A stretch of DNA of 64,000 bases, from NCBI RefSeq assembly GCF_000003815.2, contig NC_049979.1:13826755-13890754 (forward strand), in the 5' to 3' direction. A model generated the notes under the pieces. It was not told where the DNA came from, did no database searches, and saw only the letters and a list, made by a program, of their open reading frames with translations. Position numbers and translations under genes: made by a program. This DNA comes from Branchiostoma floridae (Eukaryota; Chordata; Leptocardii; Amphioxiformes; Branchiostomatidae). This document shows positions 51,301-59,198 of this stretch, piece after piece. Positions within the stretch are counted from its first letter, which is position 1. Every line of letters starts with the position of its first letter.

Positions 51301-54300
51301 GAAAACCTGAATGTTGCACCATCTGCATTTGATGTGTAAAGCACTTTCCTCACGTAGCGCACCAAGCATTCATATGACTGTTAATCATGACCATGATGAG
51401 ATGGTGCGATGTGCAGATTCTTTTGAAGCAGAAAGTTAATTTTTGTAAGCAGCTGGTACATGTTAACTTCTTGGGACTGTGATCATAAGATATACATATA
51501 TTACTGAACTGTGCAGCTATGTCCATCATAGGTACATGTACAAATGTTCTTAAGATAATGTTATCCACCTTTAGTACACCCTATTGATCTACATGTATGC
51601 TAGTACTCCTCATTGACGATGTCCCAATTACTGGTTCTTGTATAAATGTTGGATTAGAGCCAGCTGCAGGGAGAGGTTGGTCAAGTTGGTTAACTGGTAT
51701 GACTGCCATTCAGCACAACACACTAGGAAAGTGAAGTGACATCCCACCGACACTTCTACAAGACAAGTGTTGATATGCAAGGTGACAGTGGCAGAGCTTT
51801 AAGGTCACAAACTTAAGATACTTTTATCAGATCAATAAATGCCCAATGGTTGCAGAGGAGCCATCAGCCTAGTGTCACGGTTCTGCTGAGCTGTGATTTT
51901 CTCCTTTTAATATTCAGCTGTTGCCTCAGTTCTATAACGTAAGTCTCAAACCTTGACCTTCGTGAAGCACTTAAGAAAACATACTTCTATTAGTCATTGA
52001 CTTGATTTGGAATTGTGAAAATATAATTTCCGGCAGTTGGCTATTCTGGCTTTCAGTCTCTGGAATTTGTTTGCTCAGATAAGACCCATGTGGTACCTAG
52101 TGGCAGATAGCAAATTTCCCTGATGTTTCAGTTACTGTACAAACATGTGTAGCAGGGTAGATTATCATTACAGAGAAGGGTTGCTATTCGATATTCCATC
52201 TACTCTAACAATGCCAACTGAGATGCCCAGTTACCAAATAATGGAACCAGGAGGAGCTCAACTGTGAGGGAGCTACCTGGTTACTACACAGTGGAGACAT
52301 CTCTCGTCTCTGAAATACTGGTAGCCCAAATCATGTGATCTGTGCATGGTGATTGATTGTGTCGTTCAATGTTACAGTCTTTCTTTTTACACTGAATGAT
52401 TAGTCTGTTCCCAAACACCAGACAGTCTCATGTATCACCAAACAATAATGTCTGAGTTAATGTATACAATCATCTTAAGTGGACACTGTCTCTGCATTCT
52501 GTCTCTGTGATGGATGCCTCTGAAATGTTTCAATTAACTTTTGTAGCTTCATCTTTTCAGTCATCTTTTGCTTGTTTCTGTTGATTGCCAATGAAAGTAT
52601 CTTTCACATCTATGACCATTGACGTTAGTGAAGGCCCCATTAGCTTAAAACTGTTGATTTCTAAATCAATTCGGAGAAATTCTAGGTTCAGCTAATTGAA
52701 TATTTTGAGCATGAAAGGTTTAAATGTCTCAAACCACCACAAAATGGTGGTTCAGAGACAGTTTCAGCAAAACCACTACATGTATGTGTGATCATGAAAG
52801 TTTTTCCTCTCAGAGTTCATGTCAATGACACCATACCACTGGGTATTTAGGTCTTTCATAGTGTTTTCCAGAATTTGTGGATCAATAGCAGTTGAAAAAG
52901 CCTTCACTTCTCTCTGGACAACAGGGAGATGAAAGCTTTTATCTTTCTCCTTGGGGACTGGAAAACTGAAACCAAACTGTCTTCAAAAAGATTATCAAGG
53001 AGTGGAACTGGTAGAGGCAGGTTCAATAAGACAAATCAACAATGCGGCAGGTTTAGAACCTAAAGCTAAACTTCAAACAGGTTCACAGATGGGACTATCA
53101 GAATTTTCTTAACATATGTCCAATTGCATCTGTCTACATAAATCATATCAGTTTGAGTCAATTTTATAACAATTTATGAAGATTAAGGTAGAAAGTTTTA
53201 TTAGTCTGTTGTCAGCTATTAAAAGTTTCTCTGTGGTAGGCTCCAAAGGATCATTCTAATTGAATTGAATGGCTGTTATGCAAGAATGTGACTGGAAAAT
53301 CATATTTCTATGAAGCATGCTCAACAACAGTGCCAATCCAATTCACTGCAGCTATAGCAACAAATATGTATCTTAATATGAAGTAAACATGTTTAGTGCA
53401 TTCAAATGTGCTCACATCATTAATGAACATTACATATGCTCATATTTCACTTAGGTATCATTCGCCATATGGTGGGCAACTTCCCAGCTCCAAATTGTTT
53501 TTGAAACTAATCAGCATGCTGCTTTCCATATAATTCTTGTGAATTCTTGAAGAGAAGGTTCGTTATAGGGAATAAGGCAGCAATTAAGCCACAGCAAGTA
53601 AATTTTATAGATGACATCCTCTGTGGACTGCCAAAATAATGAGATATGAGAGGCAATAGTAAAATTGAGATGGGTTGTTGTTGTTGTTGTCTCTCTAACC
53701 GCTTCAGTCTGTCGGTATATGGTCACATTTTGCAAAATGGACCCCGTAAACATTGTAACCAGAATTAAAGTGACAAAATATGACATCACAAGCAGCAAGG
53801 CATTCATTTCTGTATTCAAGAAGTGAACAAGTCCGGCAAAAGTGATACTACTGTGGTATACTGGTACATGTGCCACTAACCAAGTTGGCAACTACACTCA
53901 TGGATTGCATATTGGTACCACTTTTATGACAGTCCAACAAGTTTCACTTGTACAACTACAGTCATGGCTGCCTTGCTAGTGTCACTTCTACAAATACAAT
54001 TGTTAGGATACCTATTTGCCCATTTTGGTACTTTCTCATCTTGTTGACAGACAGTTGACCATCCCTGAAGAAGAAAAAATATGGAATTATTGTTTTTTCC
54101 TGAAATCAGGGGAAAATTGATGAGCATGATGATGTCATCCATAAAATTTACTTGCTGTAACGTTGCAAACAGGAAATTGTTACTGGTAGTAAAGAGGCCC
54201 CCAGGAGGTAAAAGGAGATACAAATGTATTTCTCCCTGTTCTTTCTGCCTACCTTGTTGCTTCTTTGTCAAAACACCACACTGAAGAATGGTATTAGACT

Positions 54301-57300
54301 ACCTGATCATAATATTATATAACTTAGAAATATAAGAAATGATCAGGAAGTCAATTGCATCAATGCCTGCAGCCAGTTTCAATGCTTCAGTCTAATTGCT
54401 CTCTTGCAAATTGGTTGGACTCATATCCAGATATGCTGAGCGTACAAATTGAGATTTCATGGATCCCTGAGGCTTTATCATCAACTTCACATCTAATCAA
54501 TATGAGCAAAATGCAGGCTTTTTACCACCTTATATGGTGGGGATACCTGCTTAGCTACAATGTACTAAATCATTACCATGGACTCATGATTACCCAAATA
54601 TGGTCAAGGAGATGCTGTACAGTAGTTATCCAACGGAATACTTGTCAGTAAAGGTGTTACTTTAATACCAATTCTTGAAGATTTCTTAGGGATACCACAC
54701 TGGAAGACATCTATTTGTTAGGTAATATGGAGGATTTTGTATTGAAAAGATATAGATGTACATTTTGTAGGGTCATTTGTAAAGTAGAATTAGGGAGCAT
54801 ATAGCCATTGCACATTGTGTGATTTGTTTGTGAAATCATTGTTATTAGATACTAAAAACATTATACGATATTACTATCTATTCTGCTTTAATCTGGTATT
54901 ACTATGCTGTTCTGGCATAGAGATTACACTATATGGAGAATCAAACAGAACTGGATTTCTGAGAAACCTCCTTGGGGTTTTACTATTATCCCTGCACCAT
55001 GCCTATCAAAAGGAGACTTAACTTTAAGGCTTTGCTCAAAAGGGAACTGTTAAAAAGGAAGCAAACCAAGGCCATTTGCATGTATTTTGTGTAATCTATA
55101 TGCATTAGTTTTAAACTGTAAAAATGGTAAATAAACCAGGTCTCAAAGACAGACACATTCTACATCTACATCAGTAACACCCCCAAATGAACCTATCAGG
55201 AGCAAATGGGGGGGGGCAAAGTTTGTGGAATTGGGCAAAGTTGGGAGGAGACCAAACTGTATGGTTTGATCCACCCACATCCTACTCTTTTCGACAAGTG
55301 TGGTTGGTTCTTTAATTGTTTCCATTTAATGTCCTATCCAAGGGATGTGTCTAACCAAAGCTAGGTAATCATTTCATTCACCTGAGTGAAGTGAAGAATG
55401 TTGTGTGTCTTTCTTATGGCCACAAGATCAGTGACATATCAGCAGATTTGAATGGACTTCTGGGTTGCCGGCAAGACACCCTACCTGCATGGCTGCAAAT
55501 ACTACACCAGATGAATGAATTTATGCCACATGACCCCAAACACACATACATGTAATATACTATGTAATCAACTTTACATTGAAGCAATGAGGGTCAAAAT
55601 GTAATCTGGTACCTTTGCCTTGGGGTTTTGATAGTGACAGCAAAGGCAGAGAAATTTAAGTAAAGATCAACAATACCACTTAACTGCAACATTTCAAGAC
55701 TAGCATGTATGCTGCAAACTGTCTTATGGTCTAAATCCCATACAAAAAGGAGAAAGGTTACTTATTCCCCAAATCTCTTTTCTGAGGTTTAAAGCGCCTA
55801 ATAGGATTATACTGCACTTATACAAGCAGTCATAGACTGACCCTCCCTGCTGACATTATGTTCCCCCAAAATGTAGCAACAGTGAAATGGGCGAGTCTGT
55901 ATTGAATTTGGGTTGCAAAGTAGGAATTAATGCAGCCAAGGAGCATAGGTCTATATTCTGTGAAAATCTTCATTGGATTTAAAGGCAAGGCATCAAACCG
56001 TGAATATCAATTTATAACTTAATCAATTTTCCACTCTTATAAAAAAAGTTACAGCAGATAAATATAGACAGTGACAAGGGTAAATTTCATTCTTCATTGT
56101 GTCAAGGACTACAGGCAAAAAAACTGTTAATTGGTCAGATTTTGCTTTGACACCTGTAAATCACCAGTCCTAAAATACAATGTAGTTACAAAATGTTGCA
56201 GACTGAAATGTGATATGATGAGCGAGTAAGACAAGCTTTCATGGATCCCTAAGGCACTATGGTCAACATCATATTTAATCAATATATGCCGACTGCAGGT
56301 GATTGCATGTTACTGCATAATGCCATCGTTTGGTCTATGGTTAGAGCAAACAGATCAATAAACCTTTTCCAATGGCTCACTTGTATCCTGTCAATGAGAT
56401 GCAATTATCTAAAACTGTGGGCTGTGCTTCCAAGGAGTGTATTGACCTCCTATCAACAAGAGACTAATATTTGCTTTCTTATGTGTCATTTGTGTTTGAG
56501 ATTATCATAGCACCTCGTCATGAAGGCCAAGTGATCCTATCTAAATTTGTAATGGCACTTCAGTATCCTAAAAACCCATGTTTTCCACACCACATTATTA
56601 AGTATTAAAAGAGGCACTAGTGTCAGGCTAGTGTTATGCATGACCAATAAGTGACTCATTGAAGCAGACTTAAGTGTGGAAAACATGTTTTTTTAGGATA
56701 CTGAAATGCCATTACAAATTTAGGTAGGATCACATGACGAGGAGGTAAAAGTAATCCTGTTAGCCTTTTGTAAGATATTGACATGAGATATAGCACAGCC
56801 ATGACAAGTAAACTCCATTTAGATAAAGACAAAATGTAATGCCAAATAAATCAATTTCTGCATTTTACTGCTTTGCTTGGAAATGTTCATCTTCGGATTT
56901 GTTTTCCTAAATGGATCTTTTCCAAACAGCCTGGTATCCAGACGTATCATAGCTACCGTGTCTCTTCTGTCCTCACCGCAAATAAGAATTTTGCGGAGAG
57001 GACAGAAGAGACTTGGGATCTATAATACGGCTGGATACCAGGCTGTTTTGAACATCCCAAAGGCTAGTTTACCATTGTTTGCATATTGAGAATACAATGT
57101 AGCTACATACATTTCAGCACTAAGGACAGATACTGTTTGAATGGGAGCTGTTGAGAAAGCTGTTAACAATGCTCTCAATCAACATCATATGATTAGAAAA
57201 AAAGGTTTGATGCTTGTCTCTCAGGAAATGGAATCTTGATGAGCCTTTGAAACATGTAATTTTGTCAGAAAAAGTGCCAATTATGCAGAGAATATTTCAG

Positions 57301-57701
57301 ACAAGCGGCCAATTACATACATGTTTGTACGTCACTTTTATGTCAGGTGACATTTTCCTGTCCAGTAAAATTGTACAGGTTCCATCCATATTACGGTACC
57401 TTAAGATCTAGAATAGTGTGCCAATAGTCGACAGTCCGACATTGCTGCAGCTATACAAATAAGTTCAAGGTAGGAAAAACCTTATAATCTTTTATTGTAC
57501 ATGCAAGGATATATTTATGGGACAGTTATACAAGTTTGCAATATCTTTATGCTTAAACGTATTAATAACAGTATAGAAAAGGATGTAAAAATATGATGCA
57601 AGTTAAACTAACATGTGTTTGAAATATATTTACAGCTGTAGACTTCTTCCCGTCTCTGCCACCTGGGTCGCTCATCCATCCAGAGGGAGACACTATAACA
57701 G
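27248..57701 (+). CDS. MAM/LDL-receptor class A domain protein, partial multi-exon gene
   Basis: Eleven exons on the + strand join without a frame break into about 490 codons: LDLa, MAM, LDLa, MAM, then two linker exons. MAM domains are extracellular adhesion or oligomerisation modules, and LDLa modules are calcium-binding ligand-binding modules. The combination is typical of secreted or membrane-anchored ectodomain proteins, many of which are large in invertebrate deuterostomes. Junction phases agree at every splice (1, 1, 1, 2, 1, 1, 1, 0, 2, 1, 1). Both ends are open: the first exon enters in phase 1 and the last leaves in phase 1, so a signal-peptide exon upstream and more exons downstream are expected but were not found. 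N-glycosylation sequons (NTT, NGT twice, NSS, NVT) fit an extracellular protein. Which orthologue it is cannot be told from the sequence alone. Confidence 0.88.
27678..27863 (+). CDS. Exon: N-terminal part of MAM domain 1
   Basis: The exon encodes a short linker and then the MAM opening CDFESSCDW, which holds the first two conserved MAM cysteines and the DFE motif, followed by GWRLGSG and [10 protein letters not shown]. It ends at a G|GTAAGG donor in phase 1. The acceptor is uncertain: AG at 27676-27677 is used here, but 27672 or 27690 as exon start would also keep phase 1 and only change the linker length. The polypyrimidine tract is weak at all three. Confidence 0.85.
28233..28434 (+). CDS. 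Exon: central part of MAM domain 1
   Basis: Acceptor CACTGCAG, phase 1 in, phase 2 out at a GTGAGT donor. The translation starts GQYMFVDA, continues to [18 protein letters not shown] with the third conserved MAM cysteine and the C-x-LRF-x-YH signature, and ends near [10 protein letters not shown]. The intron position at its end matches that at the end of the equivalent part of MAM-2 (40768). NTT in the third quarter is a possible N-glycosylation site. Confidence 0.9.
28752..28897 (+). CDS. Exon: C-terminal part of MAM domain 1
   Basis: A long T-rich tract precedes the CCACAG acceptor. The exon enters in phase 2 and leaves in phase 1 at GGTAAG. It encodes [13 protein letters not shown], a [12 protein letters not shown] segment and the MAM closing motif [12 protein letters not shown] with the fourth conserved cysteine. 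It completes a MAM domain with no missing strand and no frame break. Confidence 0.92.
29317..29445 (+). CDS. Exon: LDLa domain 2
   Basis: A 43-codon exon, phase 1 at both ends, between a GCATAG acceptor and a GTAGGT donor. Six cysteines with spacing C-x6-C-x4-C-x6-C-x5-C-x9-C fit LDLa. The calcium-site end reads [18 protein letters not shown]: the usual Asp before the fifth cysteine is Asn and the loop before the last cysteine is one residue longer than in LDLa-1. Calcium binding is therefore less certain than in domain 1. Confidence 0.88.
29450..30350. other. Intron sequence, nothing recognised
   Basis: No exon signature was found between LDLa-2 and the MITE at 30357. Confidence 0.5.
30357..30647. 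mobile_element. 291-bp MITE with long inverted arms
   Basis: ATGGAAAAATTGCTAACACT...TTATATCCAACACTGGAATT at the left is inverted at the right with few differences. The arms continue through CCCCTCTAAA-TTTCGGA. A second hairpin (AAGTATCAGA...TCTGATACTT) sits in the centre. It is non-coding and lies within the MAM gene intron. Confidence 0.88.
31080..32860. mobile_element. Dispersed repeat split by an octamer-family element
   Basis: 31140-31350 and 32705-32840 match neighbouring parts of 15040-15400 (GAAACATTTT, CAAATGGTA; TTTAGATTTCAC...CAGGGATGTGTGATCTGC). The intervening 31380-32690 is therefore an insertion. The insertion starts with a (TG)n tract and CATAACTCGAGAAGCCTTTG and contains three diverged tandem units of about 250 bp. 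Confidence 0.7.
31811..32557. promoter_or_regulatory. Cluster of ten octamer (POU) motifs
   Basis: Exact ATGCAAAT or its complement starts at 31811, 31828, 31939, 31956, 32176, 32193, 32216, 32297, 32314 and 32550. Four ATGCAAAT/ATTTGCAT inverted pairs have the same 17-bp offset. This word is the classical POU-factor octamer; regulatory function here is inferred. Confidence 0.6.
33048..34747. mobile_element. Foldback-type transposon, 1.7 kb
   Basis: The left arm (33048-33410) and right arm (34443-34747) are inverted copies. The outer tip contains TACCGAAAGTGCGAAAAGGA; the middle is a tandem AAGGAACGAA decamer array interrupted by AAAGTACCGAAAGTGCG spacers; the inner end contains AAGTATGAAGCAAA and AATATAAGG. 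The arms differ in decamer number. Long inverted arms made of tandem repeats define foldback elements. A 1-kb unique centre carries an open frame. Confidence 0.9.
33749..34228 (+). CDS. Open frame in foldback element centre
   Basis: A 160-codon open stretch fills the middle of the foldback element. It has no upstream ATG: the frame opens at a GTG, and the first ATG is at 33932, leaving 98 residues ending in TAA... or, as read here, TGA at 34226-34228. It contains [20 protein letters not shown] and ends LASV. No transposase motif or known domain is recognised. It could be a captured host exon or a degraded element gene. Confidence 0.3.
   Translation: MAPGNRDTALISIRGLVPKTFSVEPARETAKSLRSFPISFAQIPHVVLSSRQNDEYSWYNVMKAHWYNHYDVYMPILSHLFFFRERARRYVSSLQKNMLWALLKGAVMLVGQQFISISFQAGFVLDVNNRKNCMRCSGDHLGRTEAIQIQQQRYNLASV
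35095..35244 (+). CDS. Exon: N-terminal part of MAM domain 2
   Basis: Acceptor CCCCCAG after a clear pyrimidine tract; phase 1 in and out (G|GTGAGA donor). The translation has [12 protein letters not shown], the MAM opening with its first two cysteines, then [17 protein letters not shown], the typical W-x-R-x-N/T-G-P-D/T block, ending LYHEHG. NGT is a potential N-glycosylation site. It is separated from LDLa-2 by a 5.6-kb intron containing the foldback transposon. Confidence 0.92.
35990..36360. repeat. Octamer-family repeat fragment
   Basis: CAACTTAATATCCCTAAATA and ACCACTTACTCTCCTAAGAA match the fragment at 26630-27130. It lies in the first intron of MAM-2. Confidence 0.6.
36360..37790. other. 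Intron; Tigger-like fragment at 36949-36990
   Basis: ACAGTCAAGCCAGATCTAAA followed by CTCAAGGGACTG is a diverged, one-ended copy of the element at 46971-48135. No exon was recognised. Confidence 0.5.
37791..37890. other. Assembly gap, 100 N
   Basis: Exactly 100 N inside the 3.96-kb intron of MAM-2. Confidence 0.98.
37891..39204. other. Intron, nothing recognised
   Basis: No exon or clear repeat was recognised between gap 2 and the second MAM-2 exon. Confidence 0.45.
39205..39332 (+). CDS. Exon: MAM domain 2, second part
   Basis: Acceptor CTCTGTAG, phase 1 in, phase 0 out at AAG|GTATGA. It begins GHYMYIEAS, the strand that follows the opening in all MAM domains, and runs through [11 protein letters not shown] to [12 protein letters not shown]. 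The phase-0 intron at its end has no counterpart in MAM-1, where this and the next segment lie in one exon. Two cysteines (QC and EEC) flank an NSS sequon in an insert relative to MAM-1. Confidence 0.88.
40611..40768 (+). CDS. Exon: MAM domain 2, third part
   Basis: Acceptor CTTGACAG, phase 0 in, phase 2 out at CG|GTAGGT. The translation opens [18 protein letters not shown], the MAM core strand with the YHMYG motif, followed by [14 protein letters not shown] and a glycine-rich turn, GGGW. It joins in frame both to the exon ending at 39332 and to the one starting at 48172. NGT is a further N-glycosylation sequon. Confidence 0.92.
41047..41107. repeat. Perfect 27-bp inverted repeat, 7-nt loop
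   Basis: The arms at 41047-41073 and 41081-41107 are exact complements (the left arm begins TTCAAACATCTGACCCATGA), with loop AGGTATA. It lies in the large MAM-2 intron. It could be a MITE core or an imprecise-repair palindrome. Confidence 0.97.
41350..41388. repeat. (CCAAC)n pentamer microsatellite
   Basis: Seven tandem CCAAC units, one with a substitution. Confidence 0.93.
41752..41851. other. Assembly gap, 100 N
   Basis: Exactly 100 N inside the 7.4-kb MAM-2 intron. Confidence 0.98.
41870..42065. repeat. Dispersed repeat, copy 2
   Basis: Diverged counterpart of 21830-22020; the shared core includes CAGTGCTTCAGCGCTGCAAA, GTTATTAGTGTGGACATTCT and GTTTTAAAAAA. Confidence 0.6.
42070..44760. 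other. Intron, nothing recognised
   Basis: A 102-codon minus-strand frame at 42317-42625 has no recognisable domain or splice context. Confidence 0.45.
44765..44965. repeat. Degenerate TCTTGAGATGTTTTGA minisatellite
   Basis: Variants of ATCTTGAGATGTTTTGAG recur about eight times with irregular spacing. Confidence 0.7.
45192..46490. mobile_element. Octamer-family element, copy B, split by a SINE
   Basis: The left end ACCTCATACCTACATGAAAT matches copy A. It carries ATGCAAAT near 45249, 45377 and 45527, and ends with CACACCAAGTATGAAACCAA, CCGTTCTTGAGTTATC and an ACAGACAGACAAAC tail. A SINE interrupts it at 45598-46105. Confidence 0.75.
45598..46105 (-). mobile_element. tRNA-type SINE with 8-bp target duplication
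   Basis: TCTAAGGT flanks both sides (45590-45597 and 46106-46113). Read on the minus strand, the head contains GGGAGCGCGTTGGTCT and GTCCCGGGTTAAAACCCGC, resembling tRNA A and B boxes, then TGCCCTTGGGAAAGGCACTT, a body and a CATCATC-like tail. Higher G+C than the host repeat marks it as an insertion. Open frames inside are incidental. Confidence 0.8.
46971..48135. mobile_element. Tigger/pogo-like non-autonomous element
   Basis: TACAGTCAAACCTGT at the left is a perfect inverted match to ACAGGTTTGACTGTA at the right. TA ends with CAGTCAAACCTG tips resemble pogo/Tigger-type mariner elements. Subterminal GGTGGCCACTATAG and GGCCAGGTGGCCGCAA also pair roughly. The interior 47.16-47.82 kb is G+C richer and holds open frames on both strands, none a recognisable transposase. 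Confidence 0.85.
47478..47819 (-). CDS. Open frame inside Tigger-like element, unrecognised
   Basis: A 113-codon minus-strand frame with ATG, containing [20 protein letters not shown] and [15 protein letters not shown]. There is no catalytic DDE pattern or known domain, and two + strand frames overlap it. It may be captured genomic sequence rather than a transposon gene. Confidence 0.2.
   Translation of the reverse strand: MEAGAVALGKAPSVPCLFGYQPLVKQQNLGNKSWETLSKIGNLGPEGHTPPRLEKLGEHPEWFWELCRISTLLNSFPRGYRYRSDLPELNKLRQLAILRGPAFHSDPHSSWWL
48172..48269 (+). CDS. Exon: C-terminal part of MAM domain 2
   Basis: Acceptor TTTTCCAG, phase 2 in, phase 1 out at A|GTAAGT, a consensus donor. It encodes [13 protein letters not shown] and the closing MAM motif [14 protein letters not shown], completing domain 2. 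NVT is a sequon. The 7.4-kb intron before it holds an assembly gap, a SINE-disrupted repeat and the Tigger-like element, whose right end lies only 36 bp upstream of this exon. Confidence 0.92.
48643..49216. mobile_element. MITE family 1, copy 2
   Basis: GGTCTGCCTAAACACCTCAA at the left is inverted at the right end (TTGAGGTGTTTAGGCAGACC). The arms are about 190 bp and highly similar, including CTCTGGATACATTG...ATGCATTTAT. It is homologous to 19045-19590. Confidence 0.9.
49766..49864 (+). CDS. Exon: probable linker after MAM-2
   Basis: A 33-codon open stretch, phase 1 at both ends, between TATTGTAG and G|GTATTG. It contains [19 protein letters not shown] followed by a proline-rich [12 protein letters not shown] segment. 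No domain is recognised. It looks like an interdomain linker, and it is supported mainly by its phase symmetry and its position in the gene. The acceptor has a poor pyrimidine tract, so it could be a chance open frame. Confidence 0.5.
49870..53580. other. Intron, nothing recognised
   Basis: The longest frame (50134-50517, 127 codons, +) has no domain and no splice context. A small hairpin, ACCACCACAAAATGGTGGT, lies near 52735. Confidence 0.4.
53588..54158. mobile_element. MITE family 2, copy 2
   Basis: GCCACAGCAAGTAAATTTTA at the left, and CATAAAATTTACTTGCTGT at the right. The interior matches copy 1 at 9430-9946. The minus-strand open frames across it (53511-53891, 53924-54271) are not conserved as coding. 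Confidence 0.88.
54445..54520. repeat. Short dispersed repeat, copy 1
   Basis: TTTCATGGATCCCTGAGGC...CATCTAATCAATATG recurs diverged at 56238-56310 (TTTCATGGATCCCTAAGGCA). Confidence 0.6.
55370..55485 (-). mobile_element. Degenerate SINE fragment
   Basis: ATTCACCTGAGTGAAGTGAA, GGCCACAAGATCAGTGACAT and GCAGATTTGAATGGACTTCT align in order with 45960-46065 of the intact SINE, on the same strand but heavily mutated. Confidence 0.6.
56238..56310. repeat. Short dispersed repeat, copy 2
   Basis: Counterpart of 54445-54520. Confidence 0.6.
56513..56742. mobile_element. 230-bp MITE with about 70-bp inverted arms
   Basis: The left arm 56513-56590 (CCTCGTCATG...TCTAAATTTGTAATGGCA...TGTTTTCCACAC) is mirrored by 56674-56742 with few differences. 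A non-coding loop of about 80 bp separates them. Confidence 0.92.
56925..57047. mobile_element. 123-bp near-palindromic MITE
   Basis: AACAGCCTGGTATCCAG and CTGGATACCAGGCTGTT are exact inverted ends. Inside, GTCTCTTCTGTCCTC pairs with GAGGACAGAAGAGAC, then CCGCAAA with TTTGCGG. Almost the whole length folds as one hairpin. Confidence 0.93.
57113..57133 (+). promoter_or_regulatory. RE1/NRSE-like site 4
   Basis: TTCAGCACT-AA-GGACAG; 16 of 21 positions match the vertebrate consensus, with canonical spacing. Confidence 0.4.
57636..57701 (+). CDS. Exon: probable linker, last exon detected
   Basis: A 22-codon symmetric phase 1-1 exon between ATTTACAG and G|GTAGGA. The residues are [20 protein letters not shown], proline- and glycine-rich with no recognisable domain. 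It joins in frame to the exon ending at 49864. Because it leaves in phase 1 with no stop, the gene should continue, but no later MAM or LDLa exon was found before the window ends. Confidence 0.5.
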
Positions 57702-57826
57702 GTAGGAACTTAGGATTTTGTCATTTCTTTAACTTAGTGGGAAGACTATTTACTGTGTTTGTTGCTCTTGTTCCAAATATTGGATTTCATAATTATTTAG
57801 TATAAGACTAACCGGTAGAAATGTTA

Positions 57827-58740
57827 GTTAACATCCATTACCATGATACCACCACTAATCATAATACTGCCAAATAGAATAAGCAATGGATTTAAGGAGA
57901 TCTAGTATTGCAGCAACAGCAATTTCCGAGTTATGCACACTTCAGACAGGTCCTGCAACGGTCTTGGCAAAACTGATAGTTTGAAGGGGTGTGTGCCATT
58001 TGTAGAAAGCACAGGGAAACCTTTCATATCCATATGGATCACACTATACACAACTTCATAATATTTGTACCTTGTTTCCATAAGGCACAGCAGGGTGATT
58101 AGGCCTTTTTTTATTGTTCAGTCCCAAGCCAAGGATCACCCAACTTTGCACCTGTCCACCTCAGCTGGGGACTTCTTGACAATACCAATAGTTCTTGTTA
58201 GCTTATTTAGAATGGTTGAGTCCAGTTAACAGTTCTTGCCTAAGTTAAATAAGTAATTAAAATAACCTTCACTCAAATAACGTGAAATCTTATGTGATGA
58301 ATGTTGAAAAGCTGTATTCATTTGCATGATACACATTTTGTGATTCATCCATAACTGGATTGAACATTGCCATTGCATGTTGTTACAAGAGAGTGGCTCC
58401 GTAAATCCTTAACTGTGGCATCATAGACTCACTGTGTCCGCTTTAGCCGTCTGAGATATCAAGTTCACCAGATTCTGGGCACCCTGGTACGCTGAACCAA
58501 TGTTGAATATTACCAACGTCGGACGTTATACTGACAACGAAGCTGCCATCGTGTGAACCAAGACGTACTATATGTCATAACTGTTGTGACGGGCCACAGT
58601 TTAATGAAAATTATTGACAGTATAGTTTGTTTTCTCAAGATTTCTTTTGTATCTTCAGACTGCTCAGTATTTTTCCCGCTCACTACCAGGGAAGTAAGGA
58701 ACAACAGCAAATTTTATCAGCAGGTATCAAATGTATAGGT
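57827..58740. mobile_element. 0.9-kb TIR family, diverged copy
   Basis: It begins GTTAACATCCATTACC. GTTATGCACACTTCAGACAG and TTGTGACGGGCCACAG, followed by AATGAAAATTATTGACAGTA, align in order with the two better copies. The right terminal repeat was not found. Confidence 0.7.
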
Positions 58741-59198
58741 ATCAAATAGTATGCAAATTATTGAAAATGGCATGTATCTGATTAATACATGGGCAGAATT
58801 AAATGTTTAAACCATTTGGAGAAGCATAGTTTCTTTCATAACTTGGTCACATATGTTATGTATATTTCAACCTGTTAAACACCATCCAAACATTTGGGGC
58901 CTGTAGTGATGAAGGGGCTCATGCAAGTGGCTTTTTATCTGATGATTATGGTTTGTTGCATGATATGCTATGACATGTGCACAACAACTGATACCTCTAC
59001 ATCACATATATAGGAGTGGGGGGAGATGGTATGAAGTTAAGCTGACAAACAGCAAAGACTATCAGTAAGAGAAGGCAAATGTCTGGGATATTCTGCTTGA
59101 ATACATTGTACTTACTTATTGAGCTGGACTGCATCCTATGCTTAAATAAGCAATTACCAAGTAATAAGAAAGGAGTAGGAGTAGAGTAACCATGCCAG

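Noticed and set aside
53511-54271. Two minus-strand frames of 126 and 115 codons
   Set aside because: They overlap or extend past the ends of the MITE at 53588-54158 and are not conserved as frames in its other copy at 9430-9946.
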